A stretch of DNA of 34,694 nucleotides from Paludibacteraceae bacterium (GCA_017555595.1 JAFZGC010000125.1:1-34694), one strand, 5' to 3'. Counted from the stretch's first letter, positions 8,209-18,119 are shown. Made by a program: numbers and translations. The notes: generated by a model from the sequence alone, not told the origin.

Positions 8209-10266
8209 ATGCAATACGATATGCAGAAACTCGGGCGTATGACGCTCGAACAATTGATTGAGATTGCGCAGAAGTTCGATTTGAAAGTTGGACGTGGCGC
8301 AACAGAGCAATCTATTATCTATCAGATTCTTGATGCTCAAGCCGATAAACATGGTGCTGAAGTTCAGGCGCGTGCAGAAGCACGAGAAGAACGTCGTAAG
8401 GGTAAACGAGCTCGCATTCAAAACACTCCTCAAAAAGTAAATACCGACAATTTGAAAGGTAATCGCGTCCTTGCTACTGTAGGTAGTAAGGAGGAAACGT
8501 TGGGGCAAATTAAAGAAGAACAGGCTAAACAACCACAGCCAAAACCAGTCATATCTGCTGTGCAACCTTCGATGTTTGATGTTGCTGCACCAGCACCTGT
8601 TGTGGAGGAAAAGGTGGTAGATGAGAAGAAAGTGGAGAAACCTTCAAAGAAGAAAAAAGGAAATAAATTGAACAAAACGGAAACGGTAGATACTGAACCT
8701 GTGATTGAGGGAATCATAGAAAATGTTTCAGAGCCTCAAGAGCAAGTTGTTCTACCTGAACACCCAGAAAAGCAGCCTAAGAACATGAAACGTGGACGTC
8801 CTAAAAAATCAGTAGAACCTGTACTCGCAGTAGCAAAAGAGGATGTCCTAGCTATAGAGGAGGTGGTAGCGGTTGAAGAACCAATTATCGTGGATGAGCT
8901 TGTGAGAATGGAGACCGAGGGCAAAGAACAGCAGGCAAATACACCAAGTCGTAAGAATGAAACTAAGGAGGAACGTCAAGCGCGTGTGAATGCCCGTATT
9001 GCACAAATTACTCAGCAAATAGCCAAACGTGAAGAGCAAATCGCTAATGGAGAAGAGATTACTCCGATTAATGAGAAACCACAACCTAAACCAGCAGTAT
9101 CTCTAGAAGAGGAAGTTCTCAATAAGGGTGTGGAGGCATTTGGTGACACAATTACTGCTATTGGTACATTAGAGTGTGCACCTGATGGTTATGGATTTTT
9201 GCGTAGTGCAGATTATAACTATATTTCTTCGCCAGACGATATATATGTTTCGCAACAGCAGATACGTCAATATAGTTTGAAAACTGGAGATACTGTGGAA
9301 TGTACTATTCGTCCACCTAAAGAGGCTGACAAGTATTTTCCAATGAAAGATGTATTACGCATCAATGGTATTTCTTCTGCTGCTGCTAAAGAGCGTATTG
9401 CATTTGAGAATCTTACTCCACTATTCCCAGATGAAAAATTCAAACTCTGCAAGGGGGATAAGACTGATTCGTTATCAGTACGTATTATAGATTTCTTTGC
9501 TCCTATTGGTAAGGGACAACGTGGATTGATTGTTGCACAGCCTAAGACAGGTAAGACTGTGTTACTCAAAGATATAGCCAATGCCATTGCGGCCAATCAT
9601 CCAGAAGTATATATGATTGTACTGCTGATTGATGAGCGACCTGAGGAGGTTACTGATATGGCACGTTCTGTGAATGCGGAGGTCATTGCTTCTACCTTTG
9701 ATGAACCAGCCGAAAACCACGTGAAAGTGGCAAATATCGTACACGAGAAAGCCAAACGATTGGTTGAATGTGGACATGATGTGGTAATCTTATTAGATAG
9801 TATTACTCGTCTTGCGCGTGCATACAATACCGTAGCGCCTGCTAGTGGAAAAGTGTTGTCTGGTGGTGTGGAAGCCCAAGCATTGCATAAGCCAAAACGT
9901 TTCTTCGGAGCTGCGCGTAACATTGAGAATGGAGGTAGTTTAACCATTATTGCTACTGCATTGACGGAAACCGGTAGTAAGATGGATGATGTGATCTTTG
10001 AGGAATTTAAGGGTACAGGCAATATGGAGTTGCAACTAGATCGTAAACTCAGCAATAAGCGCATCTTCCCTGCCGTAGATATCCCAGCATCTTCTACACG
10101 TCGTGATGATTTGTTGCTTCCTGCAGATGTATTAAGCCGTATGTGGATGATTCGTAAGGAGTTAACAGATATGAATAGCGTGGAGGCAATGGAGAAACTC
10201 AAGACATACATGGAGCGAACCAATGATAACGATGAGTTCCTCTTGTCAGTAACAGGCATGAGATAA
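8209..10266 (+). CDS. rho: Transcription termination factor Rho with long disordered insert
   Basis: 685 residues, against about 420 in E. coli. It is the hexameric RNA-dependent ATPase that ends transcription. Residues about 1-45 form a Rho_N helical domain ([19 protein letters not shown]). Residues about 50-310 are Lys/Glu/Pro/Val-rich and look disordered. The cold-shock-like RNA-binding domain follows ([15 protein letters not shown]). The ATPase core has Walker A QPKTGKT (near 446-452), Walker B-like [17 protein letters not shown], and [21 protein letters not shown] later ATG at 8221 would remove four residues. Large Rho inserts are known in this phylum; in Bacteroides thetaiotaomicron such an insert has been tied to phase separation. 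aroQ starts 40 bases downstream. Confidence 0.95.
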   Translation: MQYDMQKLGRMTLEQLIEIAQKFDLKVGRGATEQSIIYQILDAQADKHGAEVQARAEAREERRKGKRARIQNTPQKVNTDNLKGNRVLATVGSKEETLGQIKEEQAKQPQPKPVISAVQPSMFDVAAPAPVVEEKVVDEKKVEKPSKKKKGNKLNKTETVDTEPVIEGIIENVSEPQEQVVLPEHPEKQPKNMKRGRPKKSVEPVLAVAKEDVLAIEEVVAVEEPIIVDELVRMETEGKEQQANTPSRKNETKEERQARVNARIAQITQQIAKREEQIANGEEITPINEKPQPKPAVSLEEEVLNKGVEAFGDTITAIGTLECAPDGYGFLRSADYNYISSPDDIYVSQQQIRQYSLKTGDTVECTIRPPKEADKYFPMKDVLRINGISSAAAKERIAFENLTPLFPDEKFKLCKGDKTDSLSVRIIDFFAPIGKGQRGLIVAQPKTGKTVLLKDIANAIAANHPEVYMIVLLIDERPEEVTDMARSVNAEVIASTFDEPAENHVKVANIVHEKAKRLVECGHDVVILLDSITRLARAYNTVAPASGKVLSGGVEAQALHKPKRFFGAARNIENGGSLTIIATALTETGSKMDDVIFEEFKGTGNMELQLDRKLSNKRIFPAVDIPASSTRRDDLLLPADVLSRMWMIRKELTDMNSVEAMEKLKTYMERTNDNDEFLLSVTGMR

Positions 10267-10306
10267 GAGGATTATTGAGTTCAAACAACTTGAAATTAGA
10301 TATTGA

Positions 10307-10759
10307 ATGCGTATAGCAATCATCAATGGACCAAATTTGAATTTGCTTGGCAAAAGAACTCCAAGCATTTACGGCACTAAATCTATGGAGCAAGTTTTGC
10401 TATCCGTTCAGAGTGCGTATCCTGATGTGTATTTTGAGTATCGACAATCGAATCATGAGGGTGATTTGATCGATTGGATACAAGAATTTGGGCTATTGGC
10501 ATTAAATCAAGAGCCATGCGATGGCATCGTTTTGAATGCAGGTGGCTATACACATACGAGTGTTGCATTACGTGATGCGGTGGCTTGTAGTCAAGTGCCT
10601 GTAGTTGAAGTGCATATATCTAATATCATGCAGCGAGAACCCTTTCGTCGTATCAGTTTGCTATCCGATATATCTGCCCATACCATCATGGGACAAGGAA
10701 CTAATGGCTATTTGGAGGCTGTAAAGTGGATCATGAATAAAAAACATACAAACATATGA
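10307..10759 (+). CDS. aroQ: 3-dehydroquinate dehydratase, type II
   Basis: 150 residues, the normal size for the dodecameric type II enzyme. It converts 3-dehydroquinate to 3-dehydroshikimate in the shikimate pathway. Visible active-site elements: IINGPNLNLLG at the N-terminus; the lid loop with Arg17 and Tyr22 (GKRTPSIYG); YRQSNHEG; NAGGYTHTS (Asn77); VEVHISN with His103; and REPFRR. The relatives' PEIYG reads PSIYG here. It overlaps the following porT-like gene by four bases (ATGA) and follows rho by 40 bases without a visible terminator. Confidence 0.95.
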   Translation: MRIAIINGPNLNLLGKRTPSIYGTKSMEQVLLSVQSAYPDVYFEYRQSNHEGDLIDWIQEFGLLALNQEPCDGIVLNAGGYTHTSVALRDAVACSQVPVVEVHISNIMQREPFRRISLLSDISAHTIMGQGTNGYLEAVKWIMNKKHTNI

Positions 10760-11505
10760 CAAAAAACGTCAAACAACTAGCAGTATTTCTTATGTTTGTT
10801 GTGTTTGTGTTGCCTATAAAAGCACAACACAATCCCTATGTAGATGATAAACTGATACATTTCGGGTTTTCGTTGGGGGTGGATTTCCTTTCGTATGGAG
10901 TGGAAGAAACGGATAGTTTGATGCAAATGGAAAAAATAGGTACGGTCTATCATACGCGCACATCTGCTCCTGGTGTGGGATTTTCGGTTGGATTTATAGC
11001 GGACTTGCGCTTAGCTCGTCACTTGAATCTTCGTTTTTGTCCTGGCATGCATTTCGGCTCGCGAACAATCACTTATAAAAATTATACTATACCCGATGCC
11101 AGTATTTCTGGTACGAATTGTACAAATAATAGGCCATCTGTTCTCTGTTTGCCAATTGACATTCCGTTATATTTGAAATGGTCGGCTGAACGTGAAGTTA
11201 ATTATCGTCCATACGTCACGCTTGGTGGTGGGGTTAGTTTTGATATAGGGAGAAGTAAAGATAAAGTGATTCTACAAAAGACAACAGATTATTTTATGGA
11301 GGTTGGTATAGGTTGCGATTTATATTTCCCGTGGTTTAAATTAGCTCCAGAGATTCGTTATCGTATAGGATTTAATAATATGCTTACTCCTACAAAGGAT
11401 TGTGAAAAGGAGGACTGGAAGTTGCCAGCAGGTGATTTCTTCTATACTGATGCAATATCTAAGCTGACGAATCAACAATTGTCATTGGTGTTTAATTTCG
11501 AGTAA
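10756..11505 (+). CDS. porT: PorT-like outer-membrane beta-barrel protein (type IX secretion)
   Basis: 249 residues. Signal peptide about 1-23 (ending PIKAQ). The mature N-terminus, NPYVDDKLIHFGFSLGVDF, carries the HFGF motif of the PorT family, and alternating beta-strand segments run to a C-terminal aromatic strand (LSLVFNFE). PorT is needed for type IX secretion in Porphyromonas gingivalis and is related to SprT of gliding Bacteroidota. The presence of a T9SS sorting domain on the amylase in this window is consistent with it. Both neighbours overlap it (four bases with aroQ, one base with the next gene), so translation is coupled. It could be a non-T9SS member of the broader PorT barrel family, but the HFGF start argues for the true branch. 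Confidence 0.8.
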   Translation: MTKNVKQLAVFLMFVVFVLPIKAQHNPYVDDKLIHFGFSLGVDFLSYGVEETDSLMQMEKIGTVYHTRTSAPGVGFSVGFIADLRLARHLNLRFCPGMHFGSRTITYKNYTIPDASISGTNCTNNRPSVLCLPIDIPLYLKWSAEREVNYRPYVTLGGGVSFDIGRSKDKVILQKTTDYFMEVGIGCDLYFPWFKLAPEIRYRIGFNNMLTPTKDCEKEDWKLPAGDFFYTDAISKLTNQQLSLVFNFE

Positions 11506-12989
11506 TGCGCAGATTATCAATTATATTCTCGTGGTTATTGCAACAAGTAGTTGTCTTGTCTTCTTCGCTATGTCTCTTGTTAACAGCTTGTCAACAAGAT
11601 ATACTATCGGATGATGTAACCATGCAACTAACATTTTCGCATGATTCCTTGCTTTTTGATACAGTATTTACGACAATGGGTAGCTCTACCAAACGTATGA
11701 TGGTGTATAATCCAAATCAAAATGCTATTATGATTGAACGGGTGGAGATGAATCAAGGAAAATCGTTTTTTATCAACCTTGATGGCGAGAACCAGATAGA
11801 AAATATGCGTGATATTACATTGCGTGGAGGTGATAGCTTGTTTCTTTTTGTTCGTGCAGAAATTGATCCACTACAATCCAACAACCCTGTCTTGGTAGAA
11901 GATACTATTTCGTTTTATGTGCATGGTAAACCGCAACGAGTTTATTTGCAGGCGTATGGACAGAATGTGGAGATTATTCGTAGTAAAGATAAGTTTGTGC
12001 AAAAACAAACTCTATCTTTATGCAATGAAAAACCTTATTTAATTTATGACACCTTGGTGGTGGCGGGTGATTTGTCTATTCAGCATGGAACAACATTGTA
12101 TATGCATGCTGGCTCTATGATTTATGTGTATGGAGATTTGATAGCAAAGGGTACTCTGGAACAGCCAATTGTTATTCGTGGAGACCGAACAGATATGTTG
12201 TTTGATTCAGTTCCGTATCGTGTCGCATCTGGTCAGTGGAATGGCCTGTATCTCATACATTTAAGTGATTGGGAACTACCTAAGTATGAGTTAGATTATG
12301 TGGATGTCTTGTCAGGGGCAATAGGTATATATGCTTTGTCTGAAAGTACAGGGCAACTCCCGAAATTATCCCTCACTAATTCACGTATTCATAACCATTC
12401 GCAATATGGAATGGTGTTGCAAAATGTTGATGCCACAGTGGTGAATACGGAGATTAGTAATTGTGCATCTTATTGTGTGTATTTGGCGGGTGGTAAGCAT
12501 GATTTTGTTCACAATACGATAGCGTCGTACTTTGGTTTTCCTTATACGACAATCAATATACATAATAATATTCTGCGAGAGGATGTTGCGGCTGTATATA
12601 TTGATAATTTGAGTAAGAATATGGAATCTACAACCACGTCCTTCTATAATTGTATTATCACGGGTGCGAGGGATAATAATCTGGTTGTCGCAACACCATT
12701 ACCTAATTATTACGAGGGAAGATTCCAGGGCAACTACCTACGTGCGGACTCATTGCCACAGATTTATTCATTCAATAATACTTATGCAAGTGATTCGGAT
12801 TCCGTAGTATTTCGTAATGTCCATTATCTGTACAAAGAATATCGATATTATGATTTCCAACTTGACTCTCTATCACCTGCTCGATCTGTGGCTGATTCTG
12901 CAATCGCACGTAAATATCCTTATGATCGATTAGGCCGTCTGCGTAAATCGCACCCCGATGCGGGATGTTATGAGTATATGCCAGAGTAA
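11505..12989 (+). CDS. Lipoprotein with predicted right-handed beta-helix
   Basis: 494 residues. The hydrophobic N-terminus ends in a lipobox-like LLTAC (Cys29), so it is probably membrane-anchored by lipid. Residues about 35-155 look like an immunoglobulin-like domain (LLFDTVFTTMGSSTKRMMVYN). Residues about 180-420 contain short strand repeats (GDLSIQHGTTLYMHAGS, YGMVLQNVDATVVNTEISN, NTIASYFGF) that fit a parallel beta-helix. No catalytic motif is seen. The start codon overlaps the porT-like stop (TAATG), so it is the last gene of the rho-aroQ-porT run. A role beside PorT in the envelope is an inference from coupling. Confidence 0.75.
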   Translation: MRRLSIIFSWLLQQVVVLSSSLCLLLTACQQDILSDDVTMQLTFSHDSLLFDTVFTTMGSSTKRMMVYNPNQNAIMIERVEMNQGKSFFINLDGENQIENMRDITLRGGDSLFLFVRAEIDPLQSNNPVLVEDTISFYVHGKPQRVYLQAYGQNVEIIRSKDKFVQKQTLSLCNEKPYLIYDTLVVAGDLSIQHGTTLYMHAGSMIYVYGDLIAKGTLEQPIVIRGDRTDMLFDSVPYRVASGQWNGLYLIHLSDWELPKYELDYVDVLSGAIGIYALSESTGQLPKLSLTNSRIHNHSQYGMVLQNVDATVVNTEISNCASYCVYLAGGKHDFVHNTIASYFGFPYTTINIHNNILREDVAAVYIDNLSKNMESTTTSFYNCIITGARDNNLVVATPLPNYYEGRFQGNYLRADSLPQIYSFNNTYASDSDSVVFRNVHYLYKEYRYYDFQLDSLSPARSVADSAIARKYPYDRLGRLRKSHPDAGCYEYMPE

Positions 12990-13003
12990 AGGGTCTACCC
13001 TTT
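12988..13003 (+). terminator. Short hairpin at the end of the rho-aroQ-porT run
   Basis: AAAGGG, TCTA, CCCTTT: a six-base-pair stem with a four-base loop that begins inside the stop codon. No T run follows it, so it is a weak terminator candidate or a 3'-end stabiliser. Confidence 0.35.
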
Positions 13004-13005
13004 GC

Positions 13006-13079
13006 CCCGCTTCCGCCGCCACCATTCCGTGACCATTCCCGTAGCATCTTTTACTTTCCTTGTAGTTTGGCAATCATTT
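13006..13079 (+). repeat. Dispersed intergenic repeat, copy B
   Basis: 74 bases matching copy A at 6390-6462. The 3' half (ATCTTTTACTTTCCTTGTA, TTTGGCAATCATTT) is nearly identical and the 5' half, rich in CCATTCC-like units, is more variable. It lies in the same orientation as copy A and ends 14 bases before the -33 element of a promoter. Confidence 0.8.
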
Positions 13080-13093
13080 TTTCAGCTATATAT

Positions 13094-13124
13094 TTGGAAA
13101 AATGTAAAAAAAGTTGTACCTTTG
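13094..13124 (+). promoter_or_regulatory. Promoter for the four-gene envelope cluster
   Basis: TTG at 13094-13096, 20 bases, TACCTTTG at 13117-13124. It leaves a leader of about 75 bases before the ATG at 13207. No other promoter of this type is seen up to 21728. Confidence 0.8.
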
Positions 13125-13206
13125 CGGCGTAATAGCAGCTATGCAATAAATGATTCGAGAGAATCACATGTATTGATTAAATAATCACAATTCAAAACAA
13201 CTTAAA

Positions 13207-15708
13207 ATGGCACATTTTTCTCGCTTTTCTGTTTCCATCCGTTATGTAATGGTGGGTATTTTTCTATCTATCAGTGTTGTGTTAATGTCTGCGCCTCCTC
13301 GTTGGTTGCGTGTTCTGCCTAAGGCTAGCAACGATTCTTTTCGCTATGTCATTGAGTCGGCTACAGCAACTACGGAAGAGGCAGCCTATAACAAAGCTAT
13401 GGGATTGGTGCTGCAACATTCTATCATGTCATTGGGATTACCATTTAATTCTAAACAGGTAGAGCATGCTATCACTACTGGAAATTTGGAAAGTAAAATG
13501 GCGGAGTGGAAGATCCCTGTTAATCCAGTATGTCGTTATCGTCAGGGATTAGAAGGTGGGGGTGTTCGAGTGTATGTGCTCTGTCAAGTGGCTGTGGCGG
13601 CTAATATTGAGATACATTTTGATGTGTTCCGTAATTGTGGTAATGATGGCGATAAGTATGCTGGACAAATGAACCTTCGTCCAGATCGTTGGGCTATGTA
13701 TGAACTGGATACCTATTTTTCAGCTTTTGAAGAGAGAGAGTTGGAGGGAAATCTGGATGAGGCGGCTGCGAGTGCACAACTAGAAGAAAGTGTTAAACAA
13801 GCATTAATCCAGGACATAGCTTTGAAGGATAGTGCGCTTATGCAGTTAATAAAAACAGAATACCATCGCTATAAAAACACTGCTTATGCAGTGGCTTATG
13901 TTGAGCGTGAATGGGTGACTGATAAGTATTGCGATGATATTGAAAAGGAAATAGATGTATGCTATTCCTTGGTGGAGAACGCTGAGAGTTATATGGAAGA
14001 GGGGAATCTAGGAGAAGCAAAGGCATTGCTTCTGCGTGTGAAAGAGCAGTTAGCTGCGATTGAACCTAGTGTACGATTCCTGAATGCATATTCTTCATCA
14101 CGAACAATCGACCGATATATTGATGATACAAAGGAACTTAATAGACAAATCAATGATAAATTGGTACAAACGGCGGGTGATACACAGCGAGCAAAAGAGG
14201 GAAAGATTTACGAGTATATCAAAACGGGACAAGATGTATTAGCTAAACAGATGGTTGGAGATGCACTACGTTATTTCTATGCTGCGCAAGTGATGTTAGC
14301 GGATATTCAGAACAATGGGCACATTACCGTAAAGGACGATGAGTCGGGGAGTGATATACATGCTAATATCTACCTACAAAACATGATTACCCAAATCTTG
14401 AAGAAGATTCAAGTGACGTGTGATGGATATTTTCCAAATAGTGAGACTGAAGTGAAATTAAGCTTCCGATACGAAGATACGCCGATTTGCAATCTCAATT
14501 ATGCCTACAATGCTAATATGGGATGGAGTGATATCTATTCCGTAACAAATGGATGGTCTGCAATATTCTTGCCTGAAAACAATAAACCCAATACTATTCA
14601 TATGCGTATTGAGTATCGTTATACGGATGAAGCTAATTTTGATGCAGAGTTGCCCGCTATGATGAAAAAGTATGCTTCACGATTTAATTATGATACCTAT
14701 GCCAAAACGATTGTTTCGATTGTACACACACCTATTAAGATAGGTAATTCTACACATGCTATGGCAAACAAAAACACCACAAACGTGGCACAAAATATCG
14801 TGGCGAACAAGGTGGAAGAAGAGCAACATAAGGTAAATGAGATCGATGCTAAATATTATCACCAGAAGATTCAAAAAGTTTGTTCTGCTATCAAATCGCA
14901 ACAATTTGATTCTATTTTTACGCTTTTTACTATGGATGGTTACAAACAGTTTGAGCAACTGGTTAAATATGGTAAAGCGCGTGTACTGACATTAGAGAAT
15001 TGCCAATATATACGTATTGGAACAGATGTGCAATGCCGTAGTATTCCTATGAATTTCTCTTTCTCAAAAGGAAAACAACAGCTTGAAAATGTGGTGTTTA
15101 CATTCAATAATCAGGGTAAGATTGATGGATTGCAATTCGCTTTAGAAGAGCGCTCTGCGCGCAATGTTATGGGAGATACGGATATTGACGAGTTGTCACG
15201 TTTGACATTAATCAATTTCTTAGAAAATTATAAAACAGCTTTTGCGTTGAAGCGTTTGGATTATATTGAATCAATTTTCTCTGATAATGCGGTAATTATC
15301 ACGGGACGTGTATTACGCAAATCAGAACAAAATCCTGAGTTTCAGAATGTGCAGATGGCTATGAAGAATCAGGTGGTGTTCAATAATGTACTTTATACGC
15401 GTATGTCTAAAGAACAATACATTAAACGTCTAAAAAACTCATTTGCATCAAAAGAGTGGATTAACATCAAGTTCGGTGGAACAACCATAGACCAAAGTGT
15501 CCAAGCAGATACATATGGTATTCGTTTAGTACAAGATTATTCGTCTAATAATTACGGAGATCATGGTTATCTGTTCTTGTTAGTTGATGCCAGCGATAAA
15601 GAGAATCCTACAATTCGTATTCGTACATGGCAACCCGAAACGGAAGGTGCCCAACCCTTCTCTATGGATGATTACGACCTATTGACAAATAGTGGGTCAG
15701 AGATGTAA
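13207..15708 (+). CDS. Large secreted protein with LPP20-like N-terminal domain, function unknown
   Basis: 833 residues. A hydrophobic segment at about 13-29 is probably a signal peptide. Residues about 30-140 (PRWLRVLPKASNDSFRYVIE, then VYVLCQVAVA) form a domain resembling LPP20-type lipoprotein domains; it is clearly related to the start of the gene at 33270-34076. Residues about 180-370 are helical, with an EEGNLGEAKALL repeat-like helix. Residues about 395-500 look like a beta-sandwich. Two alpha/beta modules follow (about 550-650 and 660-800); the second starts LINFLENYKTAFALKRLDYIESIF and resembles NTF2/SnoaL-like folds. No catalytic motif is recognised. It opens a four-gene unit; the next gene starts 30 bases later. 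The domain reading is moderate and no function can be assigned. Confidence 0.75.
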   Translation: MAHFSRFSVSIRYVMVGIFLSISVVLMSAPPRWLRVLPKASNDSFRYVIESATATTEEAAYNKAMGLVLQHSIMSLGLPFNSKQVEHAITTGNLESKMAEWKIPVNPVCRYRQGLEGGGVRVYVLCQVAVAANIEIHFDVFRNCGNDGDKYAGQMNLRPDRWAMYELDTYFSAFEERELEGNLDEAAASAQLEESVKQALIQDIALKDSALMQLIKTEYHRYKNTAYAVAYVEREWVTDKYCDDIEKEIDVCYSLVENAESYMEEGNLGEAKALLLRVKEQLAAIEPSVRFLNAYSSSRTIDRYIDDTKELNRQINDKLVQTAGDTQRAKEGKIYEYIKTGQDVLAKQMVGDALRYFYAAQVMLADIQNNGHITVKDDESGSDIHANIYLQNMITQILKKIQVTCDGYFPNSETEVKLSFRYEDTPICNLNYAYNANMGWSDIYSVTNGWSAIFLPENNKPNTIHMRIEYRYTDEANFDAELPAMMKKYASRFNYDTYAKTIVSIVHTPIKIGNSTHAMANKNTTNVAQNIVANKVEEEQHKVNEIDAKYYHQKIQKVCSAIKSQQFDSIFTLFTMDGYKQFEQLVKYGKARVLTLENCQYIRIGTDVQCRSIPMNFSFSKGKQQLENVVFTFNNQGKIDGLQFALEERSARNVMGDTDIDELSRLTLINFLENYKTAFALKRLDYIESIFSDNAVIITGRVLRKSEQNPEFQNVQMAMKNQVVFNNVLYTRMSKEQYIKRLKNSFASKEWINIKFGGTTIDQSVQADTYGIRLVQDYSSNNYGDHGYLFLLVDASDKENPTIRIRTWQPETEGAQPFSMDDYDLLTNSGSEM

Positions 15709-15738
15709 TAATGTTAGGTAAATTTGTACGAAATTATT

Positions 15739-17343
15739 ATGAATAGAAGATTACTAATAGTAGTACTATGCTGTTTTGTGGTGTCTATCAATAATGCGCA
15801 AAGTAATTATAGAAAAAAGTTTGAACAGATAGGAATCGCTCAGCACGATTTTTTCGAGCATACACGTTCTGAACGCCAAAAACGATTTGATCAAATACGT
15901 CGCAACCAAACTCAGCGATATGTGGAGCAGTTACGTAAGCGATGGATGCTTCTTGACGCTATTGCACCTCTGTCTTCAGTAGAACGTAACCAGATCATCC
16001 CAATTGAGTATGTAGATACAATAGTTACTCCTACGGTAATCACCCATACTGCGGAGGAGCATTCTAGCTCGTTGAAAGCCATAAATACTGATGCAATAGA
16101 AAAAATTGTAATAGATACAACACTAAAAGATGGGGGACTTGTACGTACAAACGAAGACATCATTTTTTTACCGAAGCCAACACCACAACCACAGCCTATA
16201 GCAGATATTCTTCCAATAAAGCAGGAGTTTGATTTGGTGAGTACTGCTTTGTATGGTACCTTGATGTCGGTGGCGTTTCCTAAGAATGCTGATTTGCATT
16301 TGCAAAATGTTGATGAAAATGCTATCGCTACTTTGTGGCAGCAGATTGCGGATACGGTCGTGCCAAGTCGATTTGATATGACGATTGTTTCGTGCCTGAA
16401 GAATCGAGATGAACTGAAATTATGTGATTGGACGTATCTGAAAATGGTGCAAGCCATTGCTAAAAGGAGATATGGCAATACCAATGAAGCTACAATATTT
16501 GCAGCCTATATTATGGCTGAATCGGGATATAAAATACGATTAGCGTTTACAGAGAACTATGTGTATATGCTATTAGCTAGCCAGCATGAGATATACCAAA
16601 TGAGCAGATTTTTTCTAGATGATGAGTGGTATTATATGATTGATGGACGTGGAGAATCTAGTTGCTATATCAGTAATGTGGGATACGATAAAGAGCAGAA
16701 ATTTTCGTTGTTTATTGCTTCTGAACAGAAAATAGAATCTGAGTTATCCGATACGGTTGTTGCTACATCGCGCAAGGGGTGGGCTTTGCCTGTACAGACC
16801 AACCTGAATATGATTGATTTCTATGATGAGTATCCTACAGGTAGAATAGAGTATGGTCAAGAGAGTAGCAAATGGTTGCTTTCTGTCAATACTCCATTGG
16901 ATAGTGTAACCAAGGCTGTTTTGTACCCACAGTTACGCGACTCTATTAAGGGACTTTCTTCTTGGCAAGCTACTTCAATGATTCTCAATTGGGTACAGAC
17001 GGCATTGCACTATGAACTGGATGAAAATGTCTGGGGATATGACCGAATTTTCTTTCCTACGGAAACACTACATTATCCAGCATCAGACTGTGAGGATATA
17101 GCAATATTGTTTACTAATTTGATACGTGACATAATGGGACTGGAGGTCATATTGTTGTATTATGATAATCCGTGCCACTTGGCGACGGCAGTACATTTTC
17201 CAGTGGAGGAAACAGATGGTGAATATGTTATGTATAATAACAAAAGATATGTAGTTTGTGACCCTACCTACATAAATGCGCCAGTCGGAAAGCAGATGTC
17301 CTATTTCAAGGGAGTAGAGGCACAGATTATTGTAATAGATTGA
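15739..17343 (+). CDS. Secreted transglutaminase-like (papain-fold) protein
   Basis: 534 residues from the ATG at 15739. An in-frame TTG at 15724 is rejected because the ATG gives a clean signal peptide (about 1-20, ending NNAQ). Residues about 25-330 are poorly characterised, with a Gln/Arg-rich helical start. The C-terminal 130 residues carry the transglutaminase-like triad: Cys451 in SDCEDIAILF, His near 485 in CHLATAVHF, and Asp near 508 in VCDPTY, preceded by a helix with NWVQTALHYELDE. This fold acts as a protease, amidase or cross-linking enzyme, or serves in peptide binding. All three triad residues are present, so it may be active. It is the second gene of the cluster, with spacers of 30 and 47 bases and no internal promoter of the standard type. 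Confidence 0.8.
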   Translation: MNRRLLIVVLCCFVVSINNAQSNYRKKFEQIGIAQHDFFEHTRSERQKRFDQIRRNQTQRYVEQLRKRWMLLDAIAPLSSVERNQIIPIEYVDTIVTPTVITHTAEEHSSSLKAINTDAIEKIVIDTTLKDGGLVRTNEDIIFLPKPTPQPQPIADILPIKQEFDLVSTALYGTLMSVAFPKNADLHLQNVDENAIATLWQQIADTVVPSRFDMTIVSCLKNRDELKLCDWTYLKMVQAIAKRRYGNTNEATIFAAYIMAESGYKIRLAFTENYVYMLLASQHEIYQMSRFFLDDEWYYMIDGRGESSCYISNVGYDKEQKFSLFIASEQKIESELSDTVVATSRKGWALPVQTNLNMIDFYDEYPTGRIEYGQESSKWLLSVNTPLDSVTKAVLYPQLRDSIKGLSSWQATSMILNWVQTALHYELDENVWGYDRIFFPTETLHYPASDCEDIAILFTNLIRDIMGLEVILLYYDNPCHLATAVHFPVEETDGEYVMYNNKRYVVCDPTYINAPVGKQMSYFKGVEAQIIVID

Positions 17344-17390
17344 GAATAATTTTGTACCCCTCCAAAAAAATCATATAAACATACAAAACG

Positions 17391-18095
17391 ATGAAAAAGT
17401 ATTTCGTATCATTATTCATGTCCTTGTTTTATGTGCTTTTATTGCAAGCGCAATCCGTGACAATCAAGCAATCTTTTCAAGCGATTCCTAATAGTTCGGT
17501 ATTGGCTTCGTATAAAAACCAATTTGGATCATGGGAGGAAGGTGATGCCTTTCCATATGCGGTTATTCGTATCGAATTAGAGGGGAATGCTCATGAGGTT
17601 ACTGCTGCTAAACAATTATTGCATTTGGATTTAGGGGAATTAGGCTATGAAGTTTCGGTGTATAAAGGGATGCAAAACGAGTTGTTGTTTTTGGTACCTG
17701 TAGCGGCACAACAAATTTATTTAACTTGTGGTACGGGATGTGTGCAACAATGCATTATCACAACTTCCAAACCACTACAAAAGAATACGGTCTATCTTGG
17801 ACGTGTTCATTACGTGCCAGAGAAACTACAGACTACACTCGCTACCCACACTGACCAATATATTTTCCGCCAATTTTTTAGGTTTAATCTGACACCTGCA
17901 GATGCTATTGTTAGTGTTGAAGTGGATGGAGTGATGGAAATTTGGAGCACGAATAATGGAGTGGCATATAAGATGCTCAACTATGGATCATACCCATATT
18001 TAATTTACGCTGAAGGATACCAGCCACAACATGGTACGATTGAGGTTTCCGACGAATCAAAAGCAATGGATGTTATACTAACCCCACTGCAATAG
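17391..18095 (+). CDS. Secreted protein paralogous to the N-terminus of the next gene
   Basis: 234 residues, signal peptide about 1-20 (LLLQAQ). The mature protein aligns along its length with residues about 20-230 of the downstream 1202-residue protein: shared landmarks are FPYAVIRIELEG versus FPYVVIRIGLEG, ELLFLVP in both, VYLGRVHYVP versus VYYGRVHYVP, and a final PEGA-like strand pair (YKMLNYGSYPYLIYAEGY versus NKMLHFGTYRYRVSAENH). It ends where the neighbour goes on to more PEGA-like modules and SUMF1-type domains. It probably arose by tandem duplication. It is the third gene of the cluster, 24 bases before the next. The function of the shared domain is unknown. Confidence 0.85.
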   Translation: MKKYFVSLFMSLFYVLLLQAQSVTIKQSFQAIPNSSVLASYKNQFGSWEEGDAFPYAVIRIELEGNAHEVTAAKQLLHLDLGELGYEVSVYKGMQNELLFLVPVAAQQIYLTCGTGCVQQCIITTSKPLQKNTVYLGRVHYVPEKLQTTLATHTDQYIFRQFFRFNLTPADAIVSVEVDGVMEIWSTNNGVAYKMLNYGSYPYLIYAEGYQPQHGTIEVSDESKAMDVILTPLQ

Positions 18096-18119
18096 TTTAA
18101 TGGTAAAGCTTTTAGAGAC

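Noticed and set aside
13002-13184. 60-codon plus-strand frame before the four-gene cluster
   Set aside because: It consists of the repeat copy and the promoter; no start context or homology supports a protein.
15724-15738. Upstream TTG start for the transglutaminase-like protein
   Set aside because: The ATG at 15739 gives a normal signal peptide; the extra five residues (MYEII) do not improve it.
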